This document shows, piece after piece, positions 1 to 9,832 of a stretch of 64,000 nucleotides of DNA (position 1 is the stretch's first letter; each line of letters opens with the position of its first letter). A model generated the notes under the pieces. That model was given only the letters and a program-made list of their open reading frames with translations, did not search any database and was not told where the DNA came from. The translations under genes and the position numbers were made by a program. The stretch spans positions 5,146,001-5,210,000 of the forward strand of contig JAPVLO010000007.1 in the NCBI GenBank assembly GCA_027257055.1, written 5' to 3'. The DNA comes from Cephalopachus bancanus (lineage: Eukaryota > Chordata > Mammalia > Primates > Tarsiidae).

Positions 1-1125
1 CCACTGTGACTTGGTAAATGTCACCAGGAGGGCTCCCTCCTCCATCTGTAAGAAGTCTACCTCTGAGCTAGTGAGTGTGAGGGGCCCCGCTGGCCTTGTG
101 GCTGTGGCTAGAGAAGCTCTCACCTTACATGCACAGTCTCGGGACCGCAGCCTCCTGTGTGACAACCTAGGACCTGGGGCCCTGCTCGATGCCCACCAGG
201 GGTTCCCAGGCCATTTTGCGAGGGCTAGCCTCCTGGGTGATTCCTCAGAACCTGGAGCCCAAGCAGCAGGGCCTGCCACATAAGACAGAAACTCCAGCTC
301 TCCTCTCAAATCAACACCTGGTCAGGAAGCACAAACTCAGGGCCTGACGCCATTGAGGGGGCTTGAGGGGAAGCAGTGTCTTGTGTATCAGGGGCAGGGC
401 AGGGGCCCAGCCCAGACTGGCCCCCATGCCGAGGCCATGCAGTCAGGGAGGCAGTCCTGTCCTGGGCCTCTGGTGGAGTCCTGGCCCTTCCTGCCACCCA
501 CAGCTGCTGCCCACATGCCTCTCCTAGCAAACATCATGGATAACAGCCTCCTAAATCTAAATCCTCTTGTCCACAATTCCAGAACTGCTCTGGAATACAT
601 GGGCCAACATTCCATCTGTGTTTTCTGAGGCAACATAAATCTATCGCCCTCGCTTCAGCTGCATTGCCAAAGGTCACATCCACACGCTGCAAGTAGCCAA
701 CTTCAGGCCTGGTGGAGATTTGGTGCCAGTAAGTACTGGGCCAGTCAGTGAACACCCATGGCCCTTCCAAGGGCCAGGGAGGGGATGCAGCAGGGACCCC
801 TGTGAATGGCCTGCAGCCCCCACCCCTACACATGGAGAGAAGGACAACTCTGAGTCCCTTCAAGGGATGCTCCAGGCATCCAGCCAGGATTGAGAAGTAA
901 GCCAGCAACTTGATAAGCAGGAAGGCAATGGTAGTTAAACATGACAGCTGCTCATGCCAGTGAAAGCCACAACAAGCTAGAGATACTCTCTTGATCTTTG
1001 TCCCTGAGTTCCAGAAGCCTGTACCCCCATCAGAGGGAAAATGCTGACCAAATATTAGGGGAAACTGAGAACTGAACTCTGACTGCTGCCATTCTTTGTT
1101 CTAAATATCTTCCTGAGGGACCTGG
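1..1125. other. single-copy non-coding stretch, nothing recognised
   Basis: I recognise no repeat family, exon or RNA gene here. Short open frames occur on both strands (about 60-125 codons), but they overlap one another in several frames and have low-complexity Pro/Gly/Ser-rich composition. That is what GC-rich non-coding DNA gives by chance. Confidence 0.5.
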
Positions 1126-1129
1126 AGAA

Positions 1130-1401
1130 AGTCACACCCACAAGCCAGATCTTAACATTCCTTCCTGTTGACCCCAAGTCTTTAGACAAAGCTTCACTTC
1201 CTTAATCAATGGCAAACCAGAGAGTCTCTGAATCCACCTATGACCTGCGAGCCCCTGCTTCAAGATATCCTGCCTTTTAAGGTCAAACCAATGTGCAAAC
1301 TCCACGTATTGACTTATGATTTTGCTTGTCACTTCTGCTTTCCTGAAGTGTACTCCTGCCTTTAAAAACCCTTGCTTGTAAGCCAGAAGAGAGGTTTGAT
1401 C
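1130..1401 (+). mobile_element. ERV1-type LTR fragment
   Basis: The stretch has the look of a gammaretrovirus-like LTR. It has a GAGCCCCTGCTTC-like block near 1250, an AACCAATGTGCA (CCAAT-box) block near 1287, a TATTGACTTATG block near 1307, and a TATA-like TTTAAAAACCC near 1362. This order and spacing resembles MER4-group LTRs of primates, but the exact family is not resolved. The downstream part is interrupted by two Alu insertions starting at 1402. It carries no open retroviral gene. It could instead be another class I LTR. Confidence 0.45.
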
Positions 1402-1672
1402 TTTTTTTTTTTGAGTTGGAGTCTCACTCTGTCGCCCAGACTGGAGTGCAGCCACTGCAGCCTCGACCTACTGGACTCCGGCGATCCTTCCGCCTCAGCC
1501 TTCCGAGTAGCCGGAATTACAGGCATGCGCTACCACGCCCATCTGATTTTTTGATTTATGTAGAGATGAAGTCTTGCTGCCCAGGCGGGTCTCGAACCTG
1601 CGGGCTCAGGCAATCCACTCACCTCAGCCTCCCAAAGGCACGGGATTACAGGCTGAGCCACCAAGCCCAGCT
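1402..1672 (-). mobile_element. lineage-specific young Alu (antisense)
   Basis: This is a dimeric Alu read backwards: a T-run (its A-tail) at 1402-1412, then right arm, linker and left arm. It shares the private changes of the copies at 32141, 59433 and 63144: CCGGCGATCC and CCGGAATTAC blocks, TGCTGCCCAGGCGGG, and CTGCGGGCTCAGGC. A 14-bp target-site duplication, GGTTTGATCTTTTT, flanks it at 1393-1406 and 1673-1686, which shows ordinary target-primed insertion and supports a recent date. Compared with its sisters it lacks about 13 nt in the right arm, exactly the hairpin segment, so GTGCAG joins directly to CCACTGC. Confidence 0.9.
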
Positions 1673-1691
1673 GGTTTGATCTTTTTAATAG

Positions 1692-1933
1692 TTTTTTTTT
1701 TTTTTTGAATCAGGATCTCACTTTGTCACCCAGGCTGGAGTACTGTGACATGATCACAGCTCACTGCAGCCTCAATCTCCTGGGCTAAGGTGATCCTCCT
1801 GCCTCAGCCTCCACAGTAGCTAGGAGCACAGACACATGCCACCACGCCCAGCTAATTTTTCGTTTTTTTGTAGAGATGAGGTTTCACTATGTTGCCCAGG
1901 TTGGCCTCGAAATCTTGGGCTCAAGTGATCCTC
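1692..1933 (-). mobile_element. old AluJ-like copy, 5' truncated
   Basis: A T-run at 1692-1706 is followed by right-arm blocks (CACCCAGGCTGGAGTA, GCTCACTGCAGCCTCAA), a linker and part of the left arm (GTAGAGATGAGGTTTCAC, GTTGCCCAGG). It stops at about 1933 inside the left arm, so the Alu 5' end is missing. Divergence is clearly higher than in the neighbouring copy at 1402. The J-type 'CTTGGGCTCAAGTGATCC' block is present. Strand is antisense. Confidence 0.9.
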
Positions 1934-2344
1934 AGGTTGAGTCTTAAGTGTGACTGCTCAGTTGTCCTTGTTTGGTGTCCTATAAGCAAACACCCTCCTC
2001 GCTCCTGCTGCAAGTCCTGGTATGGATGCTTGGTTTTACTATGTGGGTGAGTGGACTTCAGTTTGGGTTGGTAACTCTGACAGCGAGCAAGGACAGAGCC
2101 TGTAGTGACTCTGAGACGGTGTCAAGGGAGGGAGCAGCTGGAAGGGATCGCCTCTCACCCCAAGCGAAGGAGTGGCTGCTGCCCACCTGTGACTGGTTAC
2201 AGCCATGATGGGTGCATGCTGCAGTTGTCAGATTGTTTTTAAGAGAAAAGAAAGCTGGTTGAGCTTCAGAGAGGAGATTCGGTTAAAGGAAGGTGGCATG
2301 GTTGAAAGCCACCAGGAGAGTAGCCTCACGCTGAAACGCCTGGA
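1934..2344. other. single-copy stretch, possibly LTR continuation
   Basis: No confident family. The first 60 bases may be the remainder of the LTR seen at 1130-1401 (CTATAAGCAAACACCCTCC near 1979), but I cannot demonstrate this. Confidence 0.3.
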
Positions 2345-2545
2345 ACAATGAGGCTCCCAGCCTGGCTCCCCTTCCAGCCGTCCATTGTGGTTACCTTATC
2401 CCTTCTGTGCCTCAGTTTCTACCTTGTAACCAGGGAGGATGGCAAGGACATGGCCAGCAAGGCTGTCATGAGGTTGGCATGAGATGAGGCCCAGGGAGGT
2501 CTCAGATGGCGCTGGCCCTAAATCAAGTCAGCATAGAGTAAGCGC
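2345..2545 (+). mobile_element. MIR SINE fragment
   Basis: It carries the MIR core-like signature: a TGTGCCTCAGTTTCTACCTT block near 2407, then a diverged purine-rich GGATGGCAAGG and TGTCATGAGGTTGGCATGAGATGA, matching the classical order CCTCAGTTTCC...ATGAGGAT/TAAATGAGAT of MIR. This is an old tRNA-derived SINE; boundaries are approximate. Confidence 0.55.
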
Positions 2546-2682
2546 AGAGGGAGGGGAACACCATGCCACCATCTTACTGGTGGACCCACAGAGGTCTCTG
2601 CAGCTCCCTCCCACTCTGTACCCATACCCAGAACCCCTGGGGGCATCATGGCCTGGAGGTACTTTCCATGCAATGATAACAG

Positions 2683-2885
2683 GCCTGTGAAGGACCTGTG
2701 AGCAGGACTCTACCCCAGGGTGGGACATTCCACAAGCTGTCATCATCAGTCTTGGGGCAGGAAGGCGCCAGAGCCTGGGACCCACTGCAGGGGACAGAGA
2801 TCCATGCTGGAAAGGAGACTGCTGATGACAGCTTGTGGAATGTCCCACCCTGGGGCAGAGTCCTGCTCACAGGTCCTTCACAGGC
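2683..2885. repeat. long near-perfect inverted repeat (70-bp arms)
   Basis: The left arm at 2683-2752 and right arm at 2816-2885 are reverse complements over 70 bases with two mismatches, separated by a 63-base spacer. The arms begin and end with GCCTGTGAAGGACC / GGTCCTTCACAGGC. The arms do not match any transposon terminus I know, and no target-site duplication is evident. Transcribed RNA could fold into a 70-bp stem. A fold-back duplication (template switch during replication) is the simplest origin; a palindromic MITE is an alternative. Confidence 0.97.
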
Positions 2886-3852
2886 TTCACGACTGGAGGA
2901 CAAACATGCTTTGAAAATGGAAAAACAAATTCAGGGGGGTCTGGTTCTCCTGTTAACAATAATCAGATTTTGATGGACAGAATTTGTAATTTGCCAAAAC
3001 AAACAAATAAAAAACCAAGCAACTCCATCATAAATCTGTCCCTAGTCCCTGTCCCTCTTAGGACCAAGGAGCCCTGGTTCAGAACCTCCCATTGCCTGTG
3101 CCCATGGCCTAGGGCTTCTAGGAAGACCACAAGGTGGACCGTGACCCTGGGAGGTATGCCCTGTCCCTGCAGGCTCACCGGCCACAGGTCACCCATCACT
3201 ACTAGGAACGGGATGACACGTCTCGAAAACCCTGCTTGAGTCTGTTGAGTTCATCTCTGGAAGCAGCGTTGGAACATTCTTAAGTGATGGTCCCTGAAAT
3301 GATTTCTCCCCTCACCCAGTTCCCCCCCTCCCCCCATGACCTACTTTTGGCCTTTTATAAGCCAGCACTTGGAGAAGTGGGTCATGATGTGAGCAGGGCT
3401 TCAGCAACGGATGTTTTAATAGACTCAGTTACTTAGCTGCCTATTCTTCAGGCCTCCGACGAGATGAAGCTTATTATGAATTGGAATAAGGCAGCTTGGA
3501 GGAGGGGATGGTCCACTGCAAGGGTCAGGTCTTCTTTCCCTGTTCTGGAGAATCCCCTTCCCCGGCCTGGCTATGAGCACCCACAGGGTCTCTTCTTTGA
3601 GGCTTACACTCCCCCCACCCACCGCCCCACACACGCACACACCAATTACCACCAGGGAGACTCTTGAGAGATGGACAATCAGGTGAGGTGGCAGGCAATA
3701 TAGGCATTGATTCAAGAGCGTTCAAGATCCTCAGGCCCAGTCACTGGCTGTAGGACAGGACCCCTGCTCCCATGTAATTACTTTAGCCACCACGAAGAGC
3801 CAGCAGTCCCACATATGTCCCGAGAAACACATGGGATTGATTATAGACTTTG
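2886..3852. other. single-copy stretch, nothing recognised
   Basis: No repeat family recognised. It contains a short C-rich block near 3320 and a short CA-rich patch near 3630. Small open frames on both strands have no recognisable domain. Confidence 0.45.
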
Positions 3853-3980
3853 TGGGTTTTTTTTTAAGAGATGGGGCTTCACTGTGTTGCCCAGGCTGGT
3901 CTTGAACTGCTGCCCTCAAGCGATCTTCCCACCTCAGCCTCCCAAAGTGCTGAGATTATAGACAACCACTGTGTCTGGCC
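3853..3980 (-). mobile_element. monomeric Alu (FLAM-like) with 17-bp target duplication
   Basis: This is a single Alu left monomer in antisense: T-run 3857-3865, then AGAGATGGGGCTTCACTGTG, TTGCCCAGGCTGGTCTTGAA and CCTCAGCCTCCCAAAGTG, ending GTGTCTGGCC at 3980. It is flanked by a perfect 17-bp direct repeat, ATTGATTATAGACTTTG, at 3836-3852 and 3981-3997. The perfect duplication shows that the insertion was of a monomer, not a broken dimer, and that decay since insertion has been limited. Confidence 0.93.
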
Positions 3981-3997
3981 ATTGATTATAGACTTTG

Positions 3998-4740
3998 CAA
4001 CAGGAGGAATCAAGAGTCACTCTATGCAGATGAAGAATATTCATGACTCACTGTGAAATCTCAGTATTCCAGCAGGTGAGCCTCGCAGTTCTCAGAGCAG
4101 ACAGGGAGACTTCTTTCTCCATATGACCGTATCAGGGATGTAGGAATTTTCCAGATATTTACTTTCTAGTATACCCATGAGAAAATGAGCTTCACAATTT
4201 AGCATACCAATGGACTCCAAGCAGAGAGTCAACACTGAGGACCTAGCAATGGGAGCATACCCAGGAAGGCTTAATCACAGGCAGTGTGATTAGTGCCTTT
4301 TCTGATTTGGAAGCTCGAGCTCTCTTTAAGGTCTGCCAGACACTTCTGGGCACTAAGATCTCCTCTCTTCTCTTTCTCTATCTATAAAATGGCCACAAAG
4401 TCGCTTAATGCATAAACATATTTTACGATTCATGAGCATCTTTATAAAAAGCTATAAATGGTCTTAAGCAAATGCTGGAAAGGCCCAAGTGCTGGCCGAA
4501 GTGGAGACATGCTTTTTTGGGTAGCTAGGGCAGGGTGCATTCCTGAGTCTCTGGTCCAATGTAAGTTAATTTGCTTTAGTGAAAGGGGCTTTTTTTTTTT
4601 TTAACACAGATTTTCCACTGGTGAGAAACATAAAAGAGAATCATAGTTAAAGCCACAGCATTACAGGAACAGAAGCAGGATCAGGGAAACATAAGATGAC
4701 TTCCAGGTCAATAACTCCCAAATGTGGCTTTTGGGGTCCT
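3998..4740. other. single-copy stretch, AT-rich, nothing recognised
   Basis: No repeat or gene recognised. A homopolymer T-run lies near 4591-4602. Confidence 0.4.
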
Positions 4741-4741
4741 G

Positions 4742-4835
4742 GTGGTGAGTAAGTATGGGGCCGGGGCTCTGACATCCCCAGGCGATTCTGATACACACCT
4801 CCTCACAGCAGTACAGGCAGGGGATGGCCCCAAAC
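4742..4835 (-). mobile_element. possible MER5-like hAT fragment
   Basis: The block CATCCCCAGGCGATTCTGAT (4774-4793), preceded by GGGGCCGGGGCTCTGA, resembles the end of MER5A-type hAT-Charlie elements (CCCAGGTGATTCTGATG). Both ends are lost. Weak call. Confidence 0.3.
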
Positions 4836-4920
4836 TGCCAGAACGGCTGCCGTGTTGATAACCCGGCTCTGCTCTGTGGGCACAGCTCATTGCACTCGCG
4901 TGGACCCGCCTCCTCTAAAT

Positions 4921-5278
4921 CAGCAGTCTCCAACCTTTTTGGCATCAGGGACCGGTTTTGTGGAAGACAATATTTCCACAGTCTGGGGAGGGGGGAAGAT
5001 GGTTTGGGATGATTCAAGCACATAACATTTGCTGTGCACTTTATTTCTAGATGCTTCGCATGTGCAGTTCACAATAGGGCTCAAGCTCCTGGGAGAATCT
5101 AATGCTGCTGATCTGACAGGGGGCGGAGCTCAGGCGGTCATGGGAGCGATGGGAAGTGGATGTAAACACAGAAGCAGCTTCGCTTGCTCTTGCCACTGTT
5201 CACCTCCTGCAGTACAGCCCGGTTCCTAACGGGCCCTGGACTGGTACTGGTCCATGGCCCAAGAGTTGCGGGCCCCTC
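4921..5278 (+). mobile_element. MER45-like non-autonomous hAT-Tip100 element, complete
   Basis: It starts CAGCAGTCTCCAACCTTTTT and ends with the imperfect inverted terminal sequence AGAGTTGCGGGCCCCTC. Internal blocks recall MER45: GGGACCGGTTTTGTGGAAGA, CGCATGTGCAGTTCACAATA, CTGATCTGACAGGGGGCGGA and CGGTTCCTAACGGGCC. The 8-bp hAT-sized target duplication CTCTAAAT / CTCTAAAC (4913-4920, 5279-5286) matches at 7 of 8 bases, so both ends are preserved. The element is too short for a transposase. Confidence 0.8.
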
Positions 5279-5286
5279 CTCTAAAC

Positions 5287-7970
5287 AACATAGGGTAACC
5301 ACCTGCTCACCACTTCTGTCACTCATGTAATCCCCTAAACTATTTCGCTGTGAACACTTAACCACCAAGCAATAATGGAGAGAAATCCATCCCATGGTTG
5401 CCACCCCCTCCTGGTACCCACGGGCCCTTATGGGGTGGCGGGCATTGGTGGCATCTTATGTAGGGTGAAGCTTTTCACAGGAAGTCATCAGTATACCTGG
5501 CACATGGGCATTTAGACAGTAAATGTGCCATCTACTTACTTCTTTGATAGGAGCTGAGGGAGGGGGTCGGGTCAACCCCTGCTTCTACACAAACTCCTAT
5601 GCCCTGTCATCAGCCCCTCTGTCCCCCAGTGCCTGAAGTCACAATCCTCCCAGGCAAACCAAACCTGCACAGAACACAAACTCCTGGTCCCTTCAAAACA
5701 CATGGCCCATGCCAAGGACACACAGTTCTTAAAGATGTCTTTTCCTGAGCACCACTCAAAGGAGCACCCGGGAGTCCGGATGCCAGCATTTTCCAAATCA
5801 CTAATTTCTGGGTGGAAGATCTTTCCGATCAGATTTTCAAACAACTTTGACTGAATGACACTCCATGGCAAAACATACACGAAGCCACACAGGCTTTCAA
5901 TCAGCACATTTCAATGCTGAATACAGATGCAGCTGATATTTACGGCTCTCTAGAAATGACTTTACCCAGCCGTTCGAAAAGTTTACAGTCGATTTTAATG
6001 AGAACCTTCACCATATGGAAAGATCCCCCTGCCCTGTTCTCTCTTTCCCTCCTTAATACCCCTAAAATCTGAGACTCGCTCCAGAACTTCCCGAGATGCC
6101 AGCTGCACAGGGAAGGCCCACTGCCTTCTCCTCAGACCTCAGAGGCCCAGGCTACCATCCCACTGTGACATGAACATGCCAGAGGCTGCCTGCTGCCTGC
6201 ACAGCCTCTGAAGAATCTCTGGTTCCAGCCCCTTCTTCCCTGGCCCAGGGCCCTCATCCCTGTCCCTCCCTCCTGGCTGGCTTGACCTTCAAGCCTGGGA
6301 GTGGGGCCCTGCTGCCTGTGCCCCTGCACGATGGCCCTATACCCTCCTTTCCCTCCTCATTCACCTCCCCATCTCCCCCCAAGGTCCCCTTGGTATCCCC
6401 TCCTCCAGGGAGCCTTGCACGGCTCCTCCTAACACAGCTGAATGCTCAGAGCCTGGGGCTGATACCTTTCATGCTCACAGATCACCCACTACCTCGAATC
6501 TCAGTGACCCCCGTCCAGTCTCACTTCTCCTGGGCAGGACACGGGTTCCCTCCATGGGGGGAAGTGTAGGGTGGGAACTAGTTGATGGCGGGTGCAGAGC
6601 CAGAGATTCTCCTGTCAGCACTGCCTAGACACCGACAGGCGAGTTCAGAGTACCCTGAGTCCCTCCTCTTCCTGGAGGACACGACATAGTCCACCAGCAG
6701 GCCTTCCTGCTACAGGATGCTGTGGCTGTGAGCCTGGGTCCACCCCGACCTCCCCACGGTCTGTGGGGTGGAGAGATTCAGGGTTCTAAGCCAGGCACAG
6801 TGATCCCATACCTCCTCCAGAGACCAGTCTGGAATCCAGGCTGGAGCCAAAAAGGGGCAGGACCAACAGGGACTCCCTGGACCAGGTGATGGTACAGGCA
6901 GCGAGGGTGTGCCCCAAGGAGGACTGGAAGAGAGGTTCCTGTGATGTCCACACCAAAGCCAACTCTCAGAGGCACTGCAGGGAGCAGCGTGGAATCGCTC
7001 TCTCCGCCCTGACCACTGACCAGCTGAGCTCAGTCCTCCTGCCCTCTGGGCTTCTGGTGGTGAGTCCAGCCTGACACACTTGGTGGCACCCAAGAGCAGC
7101 TTCACAGACAAACCGCTCAATTCCTTGGGGTGACCCAGTCTACACCGCCCACCCCAGTGCAGCAGAAAACTGGATTCAGTCATCTTTCTCGATGCCAGCC
7201 CTGTCTTGCATACTGCCTTCCACAGTCCACCCACACGCCCCCCTCTGCTGCCGGGTCCTCTCCCGCCTCTGAGCTTCCTCTATCGAAACCTTGGCACAGT
7301 CTGCCTCCCATCACGGGGGTTGGGGGTATGTTCTCTGCTGGAGGGGATGACACTGAGGCCTGGGCCCTGGCCTTGCCACTCCCAACCCTGCTCTGAGCCC
7401 ACTGCCACATCCACCACAGAACAGGTCCCCTAGTCCACATGACCCACCATGGTCACTAGCTTACAGCAAGCCCAGGGACCAGCAGTATGGGCATCAGTGG
7501 CTGGTGGTGGGGGTGGAGCCCACGTGTGGCTCACAGCGTGCCCAGGCATGAGGAATGTTCTGGAAGTCACTGGGGACCAGCTTCTAGCCTGGCAAGGTGG
7601 CTTCTCCAGGTGACTGTCCCCAGCTGTGAGCACTAAGAATCAAGTCTGTGAGGGACACGTGGACTGTCTGGTCACTTCTGTGTTTTTTGCAACAGAACCA
7701 TTTGCATATTTACTTCCAGCCTGGGGAGGAGGAATATTGTCTGAGATAGCATTTATTTGCATGCTGATTGACTGACCAAACACAGTTTTAGGGACATGGG
7801 GAGGATGCTTAGGGTTGTACAGCATCCAGGGGGAAATGTAGGTATCAGCCTCTCTGGTCAGCAGGAGCTCACTCTGAGAGTCGTGTGCACGAAGACAGCA
7901 GAATGCTGCTCAAGAGTGAAAGGGAGTTGTTCCTGAGTGGTAGAATAATGAGTGTTTTAAATTATCTTGC
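5287..7970. other. 2.7-kb single-copy stretch, nothing firmly recognised
   Basis: The GC-rich middle (about 6100-7450) carries many overlapping open frames, the longest 174 codons on the minus strand at 6710-7234. None has a recognisable domain, and frames on the opposite strand overlap them. The stretch 6270-6500 is weakly L2-like (CTCCTCCAGGGAGCCTTGC). I see no promoter, splice-flanked exon or RNA gene. Confidence 0.4.
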
Positions 7971-7975
7971 TTATA

Positions 7976-8390
7976 CCTTTTTAAGCAAACCTTTTATTTT
8001 GGAATAGTTTTAAATTTACAGAAAAGTTGCACAGAGTACAGAGAGATACAGTAACTGCACTCATTGCCCTACTGGTCACATCTTACCTTAGTATGGTACA
8101 CTCGTTACATGAGTGAATGAGCATTGATACACTGCTATTTATTACAGTCCATACTTCGCTCAGATGTCCTTTGTGTTTTCCTAATGTCCCATTTCTGTCC
8201 CAGGACCTCACTCAGAATCCCAAAGGACATTCGTTAATAGATGTCATTCACTTTAGTATCTTTTTGGCTGGGAAAGTTTCTCAGACCTTCCCTGTCTTTA
8301 ATGACCTCAACAGTTTGAGGAGTCAGGTATGTTGGGTCAGGTACGTTGTAGAACACACCATTTATTTTTAAGTGCACTGCAATTTTTTTT
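7976..8390 (-). mobile_element. old LINE-1 (L1M) 3'-UTR fragment, antisense
   Basis: It reads as the reverse complement of an L1M 3' end. It begins near the L1 tail with TTTTATTTTGGAATAGTTTT and AATTTACAGAAAAGTTGCA. Then come TTGCCCTACTGGTCACATCT, AATGTCCCATTTCTGTCCCA and TTTCTCAGACCTTCCCTGTC, ending near GTTGTAGAACACACC. No coding part remains. Divergence is high. Confidence 0.75.
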
Positions 8391-9235
8391 TCATAGTGTG
8401 AAAGCTTGTCTCGGAGACACTGTGAACCCAGTGTGCATTGTGTGTTTTACTCGAAATTTCCTTCCCCAGAGCACAGCACACTTCTAGGACGGGCTGCCCT
8501 GGCATGCGCCACTGGCCGGCAGTCTCATGCGCTCCCTGAAAACCCTGCATCTCCATTTGGATTCCTGGCTTCAAATACAAACTAAAAATAAACCAAATCT
8601 ACTTACAAAATAGCTGTTGAGTGAGCTAATTTAACACCACATTATCTGAAGACGGTTATTATAATCAAGATGGTTCTGCGTTGTTCTACAATCTCCTAAT
8701 TAGATGTGGTACCAAAAGCTATTCTAGCTTTTAGAAAAATTACCTTTGGGGTAAATGTATATACTTACACATGTCTGTTGTGTATGTGTGTATATGTGTT
8801 TATTTTTAGTTGTTGCATCTGACTCCAGAAACTACATTCTACCAAAAACCTCATACAATGTGTTGCAAACTCAGTTAGGAAAACAAAATACTCAGAGGTT
8901 TCCAGACCAGGCATATTGCACTAAGGCTGCATTGTAGCAGATCAGCAGAGTGAAACCACAGGAGTCCAGGAATTTCAATTCTTCCAGTGGCCTGGGGTGG
9001 CTATAGCCTCATGCCTGAATATGTGGACCATGCTGCTTCTTTGTTCAAAGCTCTCTAAGAATCTGACACTCCTGGCCCATCAGAGCCATGGTTCTTTCCT
9101 AAACATTTAACCTTGATGAGCACCAGCCTTTCCCTTTCCCCACCTGTTCCCACTCGAGGCTATTGAAAGAACATCTAAAAAGGAATAGTCACCTCAGATT
9201 CCCAAGAGCCTCAAGGGAGTTGGCATTATCATGGG
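8391..9235. other. single-copy stretch, nothing recognised
   Basis: No family recognised. A short TGTGTATGTGTGTATATGTG patch lies near 8776. The last 20 bases before 9236 already resemble the minisatellite unit (TTATCATGGG). Confidence 0.4.
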
Positions 9236-9832
9236 GGTCTACCGTGTAAAACATAAGGTCTACCCTGCACTAACGTGCAGGTCTACTTTGTACTATCATG
9301 TGGGTCTACCCTGCATTATCATGGGGGGGGGTCTACACTGTACTATCATGTAGGTCTGCCCTGTACTAACAAGTAGGTCTACCTTGTACTATCATGTGAG
9401 TCTACCCTGTAATATCATGTGGGTCTACCCTGTACTCACAGGTAGGTCTACCCTGTACTAACATGTGGGTCTGCCCTGTGATAATATGTGGGTCTACCAT
9501 GTACTATCACGTGGGTCTACCCTGTATTAACATGTGGATCTACCCTGTATTATCATGTGGGTCTATCCTGTGCTAATATTTAGGACTACCATGTACTAAC
9601 ATGTGGGTCTACACTGTACTAACATGTAGGTCTACCCTGTACTAACATGTAGGTCTACCCTATACCAATACGTGGATCTACCCTGTACTAACATGTAGGT
9701 CTACCCTGTACTGACATGTAGATCTACTCTGTACTAACGTGTAGGTCTACCATGTACTAATATGCAGGTCTACCCTGTGCTATCATGCAGGTCTATCCTG
9801 TACTATCATGTGGGTCTACCCTGTAGTAACAG
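9236..9832. repeat. minisatellite, 23-bp unit, about 26 copies
   Basis: Tandem units start with GGTCTACC, continue CTGTACTAAC and end ATGTR. I count 26 units in 597 bases. Nearly all are 23 bp; unit 4 is lengthened by a G-run (9326-9333) and the first and last are degenerate. Variant positions recur (ACTAAC versus ACTATC, TGTAG versus TGTGG), as expected from internal duplication. There are no unique spacers between units. Confidence 0.97.

Noticed and set aside
2683..2885. Canonical microRNA precursor
   Set aside because: A 70-bp near-perfect stem with a 63-base spacer is longer and more perfect than typical precursors; nothing points to a mature arm. Kept as an inverted repeat only.
6710..7234. 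174-codon minus frame in GC-rich DNA
   Set aside because: Overlaps plus frames; no motif; composition follows base content.
9236..9832. CRISPR-like array (23-bp repeats)
   Set aside because: Units abut directly with no unique spacers, and the setting is a primate genome. It is a minisatellite.
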